64,000 bases of DNA from Desulfosalsimonas propionicica (GTDB lineage Bacteria > Desulfobacterota > Desulfobacteria > Desulfobacterales > Desulfosalsimonadaceae): the NCBI RefSeq assembly GCF_013761005.1, contig NZ_JACDUS010000003.1:186001-250000 (forward strand). Reading direction: 5' to 3'. The notes under the pieces were generated by a model. That model was not told the DNA's origin, ran no database searches, and saw only the letters and a list, made by a program, of their open reading frames with translations. Positions 44,859-52,954 of the stretch are shown one piece after another (within the stretch, counting starts at the first letter, position 1; every line of letters starts with the position of its first letter). The translations under genes and the position numbers were made by a program.

Positions 44859-45641
44859 TTACCGTCCCAGGGGTGCGGTGTGCAGATGCGCGCCGCCGTC
44901 GATGATCAGGGTTTCGCCGGTGGTCAGGTCTGCGCCGCTGATCAGTGCGGCAACAGTCTGGGCAACGGTTTCCGGGGTGGCCGTGCGGTTTAGGGGGGCG
45001 GCGTCTTCAAACTGGTTTTTTAAGGTTTCATAGGCTTTTTCCCCCAGCCCTTTTTTGAGCCATTCTCCGGCCACAAAGCCCGGGCACACCGCGTTAACCC
45101 GGATCTGGGGGCCCAGGACCCGGGCAAGGGATAAGGTCATGGTCACCAGCGCCCCCTTGGAGGCGGCATAGGCAATGGAACTTCCCATTCCGGTGAGCGC
45201 GGCAATGGAGCCCATGTTGACGATATGGGCTATCTCGTTTCCCCGAAGAGCGTCTTCCGAGGCCCGTGTCATTTGAAAGGCGCCCACTGTGTTGACAGCA
45301 TAAATGTCCATGAAATCCTGTTTGTCGATGCCGGCCAGATCCTGGTGCCGGCAGAACTTGGTGGTGCCCGCGTTGTTGATCAGAATCTGCAGGCCGCCGA
45401 ACCGGCTGACCGCAGCATCCACCAGTTTTTGGCAGTCGGCGTCATCGGATACATCCGCCTGCACCACCAGAGTTTCAGCGCCCAGGGCCCGACAGGCTTC
45501 AGCGGTTTCTTCCGCGCCCTTTTGGTTTCGGCTGTAGTTGATGGTCACCTGGCAGCCAGCCTTTGCCATCTCTATAGCAACAGCAGCCCCGATTCCGGAT
45601 GATGATCCGGTGACAATGGCAGAAGCAGTTTTTAGTTCCAT
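44859..45641 (-). CDS. Short-chain dehydrogenase/reductase
   Basis: The 260-residue protein is a classical SDR: TGSSSGIGAAVAIEMAKAG is the dinucleotide loop, NNAGTTKF the adenine-stabilising motif, and the catalytic residues are a serine near NMGSIAALTGMG and the YxxxK in YAASKGAL. The C-terminal GADLTTGETLIIDGGAHL is typical of FabG-like enzymes. The substrate is unknown. It is the second gene of the minus-strand operon, 43 bases behind the radical SAM gene. Confidence 0.9.
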   Translation of the reverse strand: MELKTASAIVTGSSSGIGAAVAIEMAKAGCQVTINYSRNQKGAEETAEACRALGAETLVVQADVSDDADCQKLVDAAVSRFGGLQILINNAGTTKFCRHQDLAGIDKQDFMDIYAVNTVGAFQMTRASEDALRGNEIAHIVNMGSIAALTGMGSSIAYAASKGALVTMTLSLARVLGPQIRVNAVCPGFVAGEWLKKGLGEKAYETLKNQFEDAAPLNRTATPETVAQTVAALISGADLTTGETLIIDGGAHLHTAPLGR

Positions 45642-45684
45642 GAGATCTCCTTTGGTTTAAACCGGCAGGGTAGTGCCATGACGC

Positions 45685-46746
45685 TTACATCTGCAAAAAA
45701 CCGGGCATGGGGTGGTCGGTGTTTAAGCCGTCTTTGATTTTTTCCAGGACTTCGGGTTTCTGCTCGGGGAACTTGTAGCCCTCGTAGTCGTGAGAAAACA
45801 TCAGCCCGCCCCGGGAGTTTCGCCAGTAATTGCCCGCATGGTCAAAGCAGACCTTTCCGGTGACATCCAGATTTTCCATGGTCAGCGCCAGTTCCCGTAG
45901 CTGCTCCTGCGCTGAGAGCAGCTGCAATGTGCCTTTCTGGTATTGATCATACATGGGCGTGCCCGGAAGCGGCCGAAAGGGCCGGGAGCGGATGTAGTGG
46001 GGGTTGATGGCGGAAAGCACCCGTGCGGTGTTTCTGGCGTGGTTTTCCCACATCTCTTTTCCCCCAAGGCCGGGCATCCAGTATTCAGAGACCTGGAAGC
46101 CTGCTTCAACGGCCTTTTGACCGCCTTTGATCAGGCCCTCTGCGTCCACGCCCTTGTTGATTTTTTTCAGCAGCTCGTCATCTCCGGTTTCCAGGCCGAT
46201 GTGGACCCGGTCCAGGCCGGCTTCGTAGATGGCCTTGAGCTCTTCGGCCTTTTTCTGGGACAGGGTTCGGGACCGGGCATAGGTGGTGACCCGCTCGATG
46301 GAGGGAAATTTGCTTCGCAGATATTGCAGGGCTTCCACCAGGTCGGGGGTTTTCATGATCACTGTGTTGGCGTCCTGGAGAAAGGCGGTTTTTCCGCCTG
46401 CCATGAGCCAGTTGATGAGCATGGCAAAGCCCTGGTGATAGTTGAACTCCGGGTATTTTTCAATGAGTTCCACAATGGCCTGCCGGTTGACCTGATCTCC
46501 CAGCCCCCGCCGTTGGGAGATTTCATAGAGTTCGTCGCGCACCCTGGCCATGGCGTCGATATCCCCCTTGATTTCTTCAACCGGCCGCACCTCGAATTTT
46601 TCGGTCTTGTACATGGCGCAGAACGCGCACCGGTTCCACGGGCAGTTGCGGGTAAAACGCAAAAGCAGGGAATTGCTGCCGCCCTCGCTGGGCGGCCGGT
46701 AAACTCCGGTTTCAAACAACCGGCCGAAACTTTCTTGTTTTGTCAT
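45685..46746 (-). CDS. Radical SAM protein with CPWNRCAFC cluster motif
   Basis: The 353-residue protein has an iron-sulfur motif CPWNRCAFCAMYK near residue 32. Its C-x4-C-x2-C spacing differs from the canonical C-x3-C-x2-C, but the CPWNxCxFC form is characteristic of a known radical SAM subgroup. GLDRVHIGLETGDDELLKKI is the Elp3-like glycine/GxxxGD segment. No B12-binding domain is present. The start at 46746 (MTKQESFG) is favoured because a GGATGG site lies at the right distance; an in-frame ATG at 46755 would overlap it. It heads the minus-strand operon down to the methyltransferase. Decaying copies of its 5' end lie upstream. Confidence 0.85.
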   Translation of the reverse strand: MTKQESFGRLFETGVYRPPSEGGSNSLLLRFTRNCPWNRCAFCAMYKTEKFEVRPVEEIKGDIDAMARVRDELYEISQRRGLGDQVNRQAIVELIEKYPEFNYHQGFAMLINWLMAGGKTAFLQDANTVIMKTPDLVEALQYLRSKFPSIERVTTYARSRTLSQKKAEELKAIYEAGLDRVHIGLETGDDELLKKINKGVDAEGLIKGGQKAVEAGFQVSEYWMPGLGGKEMWENHARNTARVLSAINPHYIRSRPFRPLPGTPMYDQYQKGTLQLLSAQEQLRELALTMENLDVTGKVCFDHAGNYWRNSRGGLMFSHDYEGYKFPEQKPEVLEKIKDGLNTDHPMPGFLQM

Positions 46747-46769
46747 TTCTTCCATCCTTTATTGATTGC

Positions 46770-46840
46770 CTGATCTTCCCTCTGCCTTCCGTCCTCTGAC
46801 CCCTGACTCCTGACCACTGACTTCTGACTCCTGTCTTCCG
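46770..46840 (-). repeat. Heptanucleotide tandem repeat tract upstream of the radical SAM gene
   Basis: About ten degenerate 7-mers of the form ACTYCTG (CTGACCC, CTGACTC, CTGACCA, CTGACTT, CTGACTC, CTGTCTT and so on) occupy this stretch. The strand and composition are the reverse complement of the GGCRGRR tract at 24925-24994. Confidence 0.8.
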
Positions 46841-46907
46841 TACAGCTTTTTTGCAAGATAAATCAATTCCGGCTCTTCGTCAAACCGGCTGCAAACCAAA
46901 CCGTGGC

Positions 46908-47024
46908 AGGAGGCAAGCCCCGGGGAACGGGGTTGGTTTTTTTGCTCCTGAGATTTTTGCCGGAATGGCAAAAATCGCAATGTCGCTTCAAAAACCGCCC
47001 CCGCCCCCCCCCCGGGTCTGCCTG
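46908..47024 (-). repeat. Long hairpin element (family 3), copy with inner ATTTTTGCC stem
   Basis: Outer arms CAGGAGGCAAGCCCCGGGG... and ...CCCGGGTCTGCCTGG are imperfectly complementary. On the minus strand the conserved blocks GGTTTTTGAAGCGACATTG and TCAGGAGCAAAAAAACC bracket an inner perfect stem GATTTTTGCC / GGCAAAAATC. The outer arms have degraded into a C-rich run. It is inserted in the decayed radical SAM gene fragment. Confidence 0.75.
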
Positions 47025-47039
47025 GAACATGGGTGCAGG

Positions 47040-47147
47040 TGCGGGCAAATCGCAAAACCAGGGAATTGCTTCCGTCCTGGCTTGGCAACCGATCCTCACT
47101 GGTTTTAAACAACCACCCGAAGTTTCAATGTTTGTCATTTCTTCCAC
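47040..47147 (-). pseudogene. Truncated, frameshifted copy of the radical SAM gene start
   Basis: From the ATG at 47147 or 47138 the sequence parallels the start of the functional gene: the RBS region (AAAGG, then AGAAATGACAAA), GGTTGTTT and AACC, and GGGAATTGCT on the plus strand with CGCAAAA are shared. One base is missing relative to the intact gene before GGTTGTTT, so the similar reading (..SQDGSNSLVLRFART..) resumes in another frame. Similarity ends near 47040, where a family 3 hairpin element begins. The upstream sequence including heptamer repeats was duplicated too. No function is expected. Confidence 0.7.
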
Positions 47148-47161
47148 CCTTTATTCCTTCC

Positions 47162-47227
47162 CTGATCCTTTCTCTCCGCCTTCTGACTTCTGCCCTCTGA
47201 CCTCTGTCTTCCGTCCTCCGCCTCCGG
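47162..47227 (-). repeat. Heptanucleotide tandem repeat tract, second copy
   Basis: Degenerate 7-mers (CTTCTGA, CTTCTGC, CCTCTGA, CCTCTGT, CTTCCGT, CCTCCGC) fill this stretch. It stands in the same position relative to the decayed gene copy as the 46770-46840 tract does to the intact gene. Confidence 0.75.
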
Positions 47228-47310
47228 GTCAGCCTGGCACATGCGTGTGGGTGCGTTCGGGTTCCGGGGAGGGGTTGGTGCGGGAAAAACCGTAAGAGCA
47301 GGGCGGAGAA
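47228..47310 (-). pseudogene. Third, more degraded fragment related to the radical SAM gene copy
   Basis: Plus-strand GGTCAGCCTGGCACATGCGTG and GTGCGGGAAAAACCGTAAGAGCAGGG parallel GGTCTGCCTGGAACATGGGTG and GTGCGGGCAAATCGCAAAACCAGGG of the 47018-47070 region. Similarity covers the junction of the family 3 element end and the gene fragment, so this piece arose after the element inserted. It is too short and degenerate to code for anything. Confidence 0.45.
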
Positions 47311-47927
47311 GAGTTTGTGCTTTTGAAAAAATGTATGGATCAAGGAATTGGCAAAGTTTTGGAAATGCTGTTATTTCAAAATGTTGATCGTGAACTCTGT
47401 TCATAAACCAGCACATGGACTGCACCGGGAAACATTTTTTTGTGTTTGTGCTTGACATTGGGGGAATTTTGCTTTAGAGGTCAGAAAGTCATTTCATTTT
47501 CGTTTCTTTTTTGTTGCAAGCGTTTGAACCAGCCGTTTAAACAACCCTTTTGAACAAAAGGATCTGCAACCATTCCCATGATTGTAAAATCCCAACACCA
47601 AAATCCCTTAAAACATCGGCGCGGCCCGCTGCAGGCAGGCCGCACAACTGCAGCCACCCCAAACCAGAACCCGGCAGCACCGCTTTATCCAAAAATCTCT
47701 GCACCCTGGGCCGGCAACCGGCAAAACCGCGTACCCGGGGCGGAAAAAATTTACAGATAGGCAGGCAAAGGCGCCACAGGCGCCCTTGTACATCAACAAC
47801 CGGCAAACCATCTGAAAGGGGGGTGATAGGGACTGCACCACGGCAATTTTTATAAAATTGAATTGCCGGATGATGAAGTGTGTAAGCGGTTTGTAAAACA
47901 AAATACTTTTAAGGGAGGACAACAGAG
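47311..47927. other. Non-coding leader region upstream of the porin gene
   Basis: No convincing gene is seen. A TTGACA at 47452-47457 with a poor downstream -10 region could be a promoter, which would give a leader of about 450 bases. Two hairpins are visible: GGCGCC/GGCGCC around 47767-47790 and a perfect CGGCAATT (47841-47848) with AATTGCCG (47861-47868) shortly before the porin start. A 101-codon plus-strand frame at 47550 has no coding character. Confidence 0.4.
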
Positions 47928-49196
47928 ATGAAAAAATTATTAGTGGTATTACTGGTGTTAGGCTTTTCAGCCGCTCCGGCCATGGCCGTACAATGGGACT
48001 TCGGCGCCAGCGTTCGCACCCATGCAGGCTATTATGATGTGGATCAGGAGTATGCGAAAGGCCCCTACCTGGATGGTTCCATTGGCAATGACTGGGATGA
48101 TGACACCGGGTTTTTGATGGGTCTGGACGGCAACAGCACCTTTACCGCCAAGGCCATGGTTTCGGAAAAATTTTATGGCGTGGTACAATTAGGGCTCAGA
48201 GACGCCACCCGTGCTGATGGCAACAACGATGATGACTACCTCCGCATGGCCTATGGCGTCTGGAATTTCGGTGCCGGCAAACTGCTCATGGGTAAGGACT
48301 ACACCCCTGGCACCTATCTGGGCTATTCCAAGATGTCTGCAGATATTGGCGATTCGGGAAATGGCAACATGCTTCTGGCCGGCCTTCCCTATATCGGACG
48401 GCAGCCGCAGATCAAGCTGATGTTCGGGGATCTGGATATTGCCTTTATCGAGCAGCACAAGGACGCTGATGATTTTTCGACCCGTTTGGCCGCAGAGGGC
48501 ATAGCAAATACAGATACAGATTTCAGCCTGCCGCGTATTGAGGCGGCTTACGTGTTCCGCACCGACCTGGTCAATATCCGGCCTGTTGTGGGTTTCCAGA
48601 CCTATGAACTTGAGGCTGATGGTGGCGGAAGCGAAGACATTGACAGCTATCTGGTGGGCATAGGCGCAAGCTTTGACCTGAAACCCTTCTATGTCAAGGC
48701 AACCGCTTCTTATATGCAGAATGCCGCCAACTATGGCAAGGGCACTCTGGGTACTGTTACCTACACTGGTGCTGCTCTTGATCAGGATGGAGACCTCGAA
48801 GATTCTGATCTTTATCAGGGAACCCTGGTTGCCGGTATGAAGGTCAACAAGATGCTCAATATCGAAGCCGGTTTTGGTTATCAGAATGCTCAGTTAGATA
48901 ATAGTACCGTGGATGTTTCCGAGGATTTTGGGCTGGCGAATCCTCTTTATCTTGGCACCAAGGATAGTGAGCAAGAAGCTTATATTTATTATCTGCAGGC
49001 CTGGATCTCCCTGTCCAAGAACGTTCACATCATCCCGGAAATCGGTATGATCGACAGAAACGATGCGGAATATGAATGGACTCCGGAAGCGATTGCAACT
49101 GCCGCTGCAGCAGGCGCAGCTCTCCCGGGGGGAACCCAGAAGAGCGATCTTGGCAAAATGACTTACGGTAATATCTGCTTCCGGTTGGAATTCTAA
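47928..49196 (+). CDS. Outer-membrane porin-like beta-barrel protein
   Basis: The 422-residue protein has a signal peptide (MKKLLVVLLVLGFSAAPAMA, cleavage near residue 21), many alternating aromatic/polar strands, acidic turns and a C-terminal strand ending in phenylalanine (GNICFRLEF), all typical of trimeric-porin-like barrels of deltaproteobacteria. Such proteins form passive channels. AAGGGAGG precedes the start, codon use looks highly expressed, and a long leader with hairpins and a strong terminator surround it. The solute is unknown. Confidence 0.83.
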   Translation: MKKLLVVLLVLGFSAAPAMAVQWDFGASVRTHAGYYDVDQEYAKGPYLDGSIGNDWDDDTGFLMGLDGNSTFTAKAMVSEKFYGVVQLGLRDATRADGNNDDDYLRMAYGVWNFGAGKLLMGKDYTPGTYLGYSKMSADIGDSGNGNMLLAGLPYIGRQPQIKLMFGDLDIAFIEQHKDADDFSTRLAAEGIANTDTDFSLPRIEAAYVFRTDLVNIRPVVGFQTYELEADGGGSEDIDSYLVGIGASFDLKPFYVKATASYMQNAANYGKGTLGTVTYTGAALDQDGDLEDSDLYQGTLVAGMKVNKMLNIEAGFGYQNAQLDNSTVDVSEDFGLANPLYLGTKDSEQEAYIYYLQAWISLSKNVHIIPEIGMIDRNDAEYEWTPEAIATAAAAGAALPGGTQKSDLGKMTYGNICFRLEF

Positions 49197-49234
49197 GAAT
49201 CCATTGCCGACATAGCAAGATAGTCTTAAAAACC

Positions 49235-49268
49235 AAAAAAGCCGGGGCGGTTGCCCCGGCTTTTTTTT
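49235..49268 (+). terminator. Intrinsic terminator after the porin gene
   Basis: GCCGGGGC pairs with GCCCCGGC across a short GGTT loop (49241-49260), preceded by AAAAAA and followed by eight T, about 40 bases after the stop. Confidence 0.93.
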
Positions 49269-49300
49269 ATTCATTTTGTCTTCAGATCCAATTTGGTCGC

Positions 49301-49493
49301 AAGGAAGTCCAGGGGCGGGGTCAGTTTGTAAGCGACATTGAGCGTTTACGGAAAAATTCAGTAAATGCCGAAGCAATGAAATTTCAAACTGTTTGAGGCC
49401 GACAGGCCGAGTTTTTGAAATTTCAGCGGAGGCATTGGCTGAATCCGTAAACGGTCAGGAGCGAAAAAACCGACCCCGCCCCTGGACTTCCTT
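49301..49493 (+). repeat. 193-bp hierarchical hairpin element (family 3), longest copy
   Basis: The outer arms AAGGAAGTCCAGGGGCGGGG(TC) at 49301-49322 and 49472-49493 are perfectly complementary over 22 bases. Inside follow the conserved blocks AAGCGACATTGAGCGTTTACGG and CCGTAAACGGTCAGGAGCG. Within these is a second long stem (TTCAGTAAATGCC / GGCATTGGCTGAA), then TGAAATTTCAAAC / GTTTTTGAAATTTCA, and finally GGCC(GACA)GGCC. Almost the whole 193 bases can fold into one rod. It lies between the convergent porin and deaD genes; nothing else is evident in 49269-49579. Confidence 0.88.
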
Positions 49494-49579
49494 CCTGACA
49501 AAGGTCGGACGCTGTGAAAAGCCTTTTATGTTTTTTTATGTTTTATGGCGGCAGTCAACGCTTCCGGGGATTTCCCGAA

Positions 49580-51448
<1,869 letters not shown>

Positions 51449-51552
51449 GATGTGTTCTCTTTTGTAGGTAGTTTTAAGTTTTAAGTGGTTAAGTGTTGAG
51501 TATGATCAAGAAGTTATTTTTTTATGGGTTGGCGGTTATATCGGTTTTGGGA

Positions 51553-51571
51553 TTTTTTACGAAGCCGTCAA
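51553..51571 (-). repeat. Lone end of the ~156-bp palindromic element (family 1)
   Basis: TTTTTTACGAAGCCGTCAA is the exact reverse complement of the first 19 bases of the family 1 copy at 61911. No other part of the element is present here, so it is a remnant end. Confidence 0.6.
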
Positions 51572-51617
51572 GCCTTGCAGTATCCAAAGACTTTTATACG
51601 GCTTGATACTTGTCAGG

Positions 51618-51789
51618 AGGCAGACCCGGCAGCCGGGGTCGGTTTTTTTGCTCCTGCCTTTTTACGGTTCTGCCATATGCCTTTGCTCAAAATTTTAAAA
51701 ATCCGGCCTGTGAGTTTCAAGCTGTCTGAATGTTTTTCGTAAAAATCCAATGTCGCTTCAAAAACCGACCCCGGCCGCCGGGTCTGCCT
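51618..51789 (-). repeat. Long hairpin element (family 3), copy upstream of deaD
   Basis: Outer arms at 51618-51647 and 51760-51789 are complementary at 29 of 30 positions (AGGCAGACCCGGCAGCCGGG...). On the minus strand the family blocks GGTCGGTTTTTGAAGCGACATT and GGCAGGAGCAAAAAAACCGACC are present. The ~100-base interior is largely different from the other copies, keeping only a short TTTTTACG / CGTAAAAA pairing. Confidence 0.85.
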
Positions 51790-51883
51790 GGAAGTGTTTT
51801 CCCCTGGCCAACCCACGGGACCGGGCATGAAAAACACCTGTTTTATCATCTGGAAGCGTTTTTCCGGACCGCATCCCGGGCGG

Positions 51884-52003
51884 GAAGCTTTCCACACCGC
51901 CGGCCATGATGCCGGCCGGGGGGTGGTTTGCGAGTCGCATTGAGCGCGCAGGCGGTCAGCAGGGAGCAACCCGCCACCGGGGCGGCATCATGCGAAAATT
52001 ATA
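51884..52003 (+). repeat. 120-bp hairpin repeat, family 2, copy 2
   Basis: It is nearly identical to 7827-7946, from GAAGCTTTCCACAC to GAAAATTATA, with the same CATGATGCCGGCC / GGCATCATG stem, TTTGCGAGTCGCATTGAGCG core and GCGGTCAGCAGGGAGC. The few differences are mostly in the GC stem and partly compensate each other. It lies 95 bases from the end of a family 3 element. Confidence 0.85.
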
Positions 52004-52312
52004 ACGCTAAGCATTTACAGCAGCACGAAACCGTCTAACCTGGCTTTTTTAAACAGCCCGGGCTCTTGATTTTCCGGGGCAAACCGACAGGATCAAAGGA
52101 CAGGGGGTGGTAAAAGCAGGCATTTTTTGTCAAACCCCGTATACACTGCCCAAATCCTTATGGCAAGAAAAAGCTGCGGATTTTTGTAAAAAAAGATCGG
52201 GGGTGTCCTTTCTTGACTTCCGTGACAAAGAATGTCAAAAGATGTAGAGGTCCGGAAATTTTGTGAAATTTTCGGGCTTTCCGGGGACAAACCGGCAAAA
52301 AGGGGAGGGGCA
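52004..52312. other. Non-coding gap before the MEDS sensor gene
   Basis: Apart from a strong GGGGAGGGG binding site immediately before the next start codon, nothing is recognised in these ~309 bases. An in-frame ATG at 52232 exists but is not supported by a binding site. Confidence 0.5.
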
Positions 52313-52954
52313 ATGGTCAAAAAAACGCGCAAGGTTTCACTGGGGGTCGCAGATGAGCCCTTTGACGAAGGCCGCCATATTATCTACGTGTACCGCGATG
52401 ACGCGGAACGCAAAAAGACCATGGCCCGTTTTTTCCGGCAGGGACTGGCGGAAAACGACAGGCTGCTTTACATGGTCGATGATATTTCCTCAGCGGAAAT
52501 GGTAAAGGAACTGCAGGAGCTGGGCGTGGACACCGATGCCCGGATAAACGATTTCGACCTTTACCCGGGTCATTACGCATGCTGTCCGGATGCCTATTTT
52601 TCCGCCGAGTTCATGCTCGGCGTGGTTGCCCGGTATTATCAAAGCGCCATGGATCAGGGATATGCCGGGGCCCGGGGAATCGGGGAAATGTCATGGGCCC
52701 TGGAGGAGAACCGGGCCCATCTGGAGGATCTCCTGGTGTATGAGGCAAGACTTAACCGGGTTTTGCAAAATCATCCCCTGACCACGGTCTGCCAGTATGA
52801 TGCTTCCAGATTTGATCCGGCAGTGATCATGGATATGCTCACCATCCATCCGTTGATGATCGTTCGCGGACAGCTTGTGAAAAATCCCGGCTTCATGGAG
52901 CCGGAACGGTTTCTTGAAAAATACCGCAGCCAAAACACTATGGACCATGCCTAG
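52313..52954 (+). CDS. MEDS-domain sensory protein
   Basis: The 213-residue protein is essentially one MEDS (DcmR-like sensory) domain: GRHIIYVYRDDAERKKTMAR and FFRQGLAENDRLLYMVDD at the start, YFSAEFMLGVVARYYQSAMD in the middle, and the family's closing TTVCQYDASRFDPAVIMDML, IHPLMIVRGQLV. The fold is KaiC/RecA-like but no Walker motif is obvious. MEDS domains are thought to sense small, possibly C1-type ligands. The start at 52313 follows GGGGAGGGG. It overlaps the next gene, a hybrid histidine kinase, so the two likely form one signalling unit. Confidence 0.85.
   Translation: MVKKTRKVSLGVADEPFDEGRHIIYVYRDDAERKKTMARFFRQGLAENDRLLYMVDDISSAEMVKELQELGVDTDARINDFDLYPGHYACCPDAYFSAEFMLGVVARYYQSAMDQGYAGARGIGEMSWALEENRAHLEDLLVYEARLNRVLQNHPLTTVCQYDASRFDPAVIMDMLTIHPLMIVRGQLVKNPGFMEPERFLEKYRSQNTMDHA

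Noticed and set aside
46759-47343. Short minus-strand frames upstream of the radical SAM gene
   Set aside because: They consist of repeats, a hairpin element and frameshifted fragments; reported as pseudogene and repeat features instead.
47550-47855. 101-residue plus-strand frame upstream of the porin
   Set aside because: Composition is proline/arginine rich and unlike a folded protein, it has no binding site and it crosses a hairpin; treated as leader DNA.
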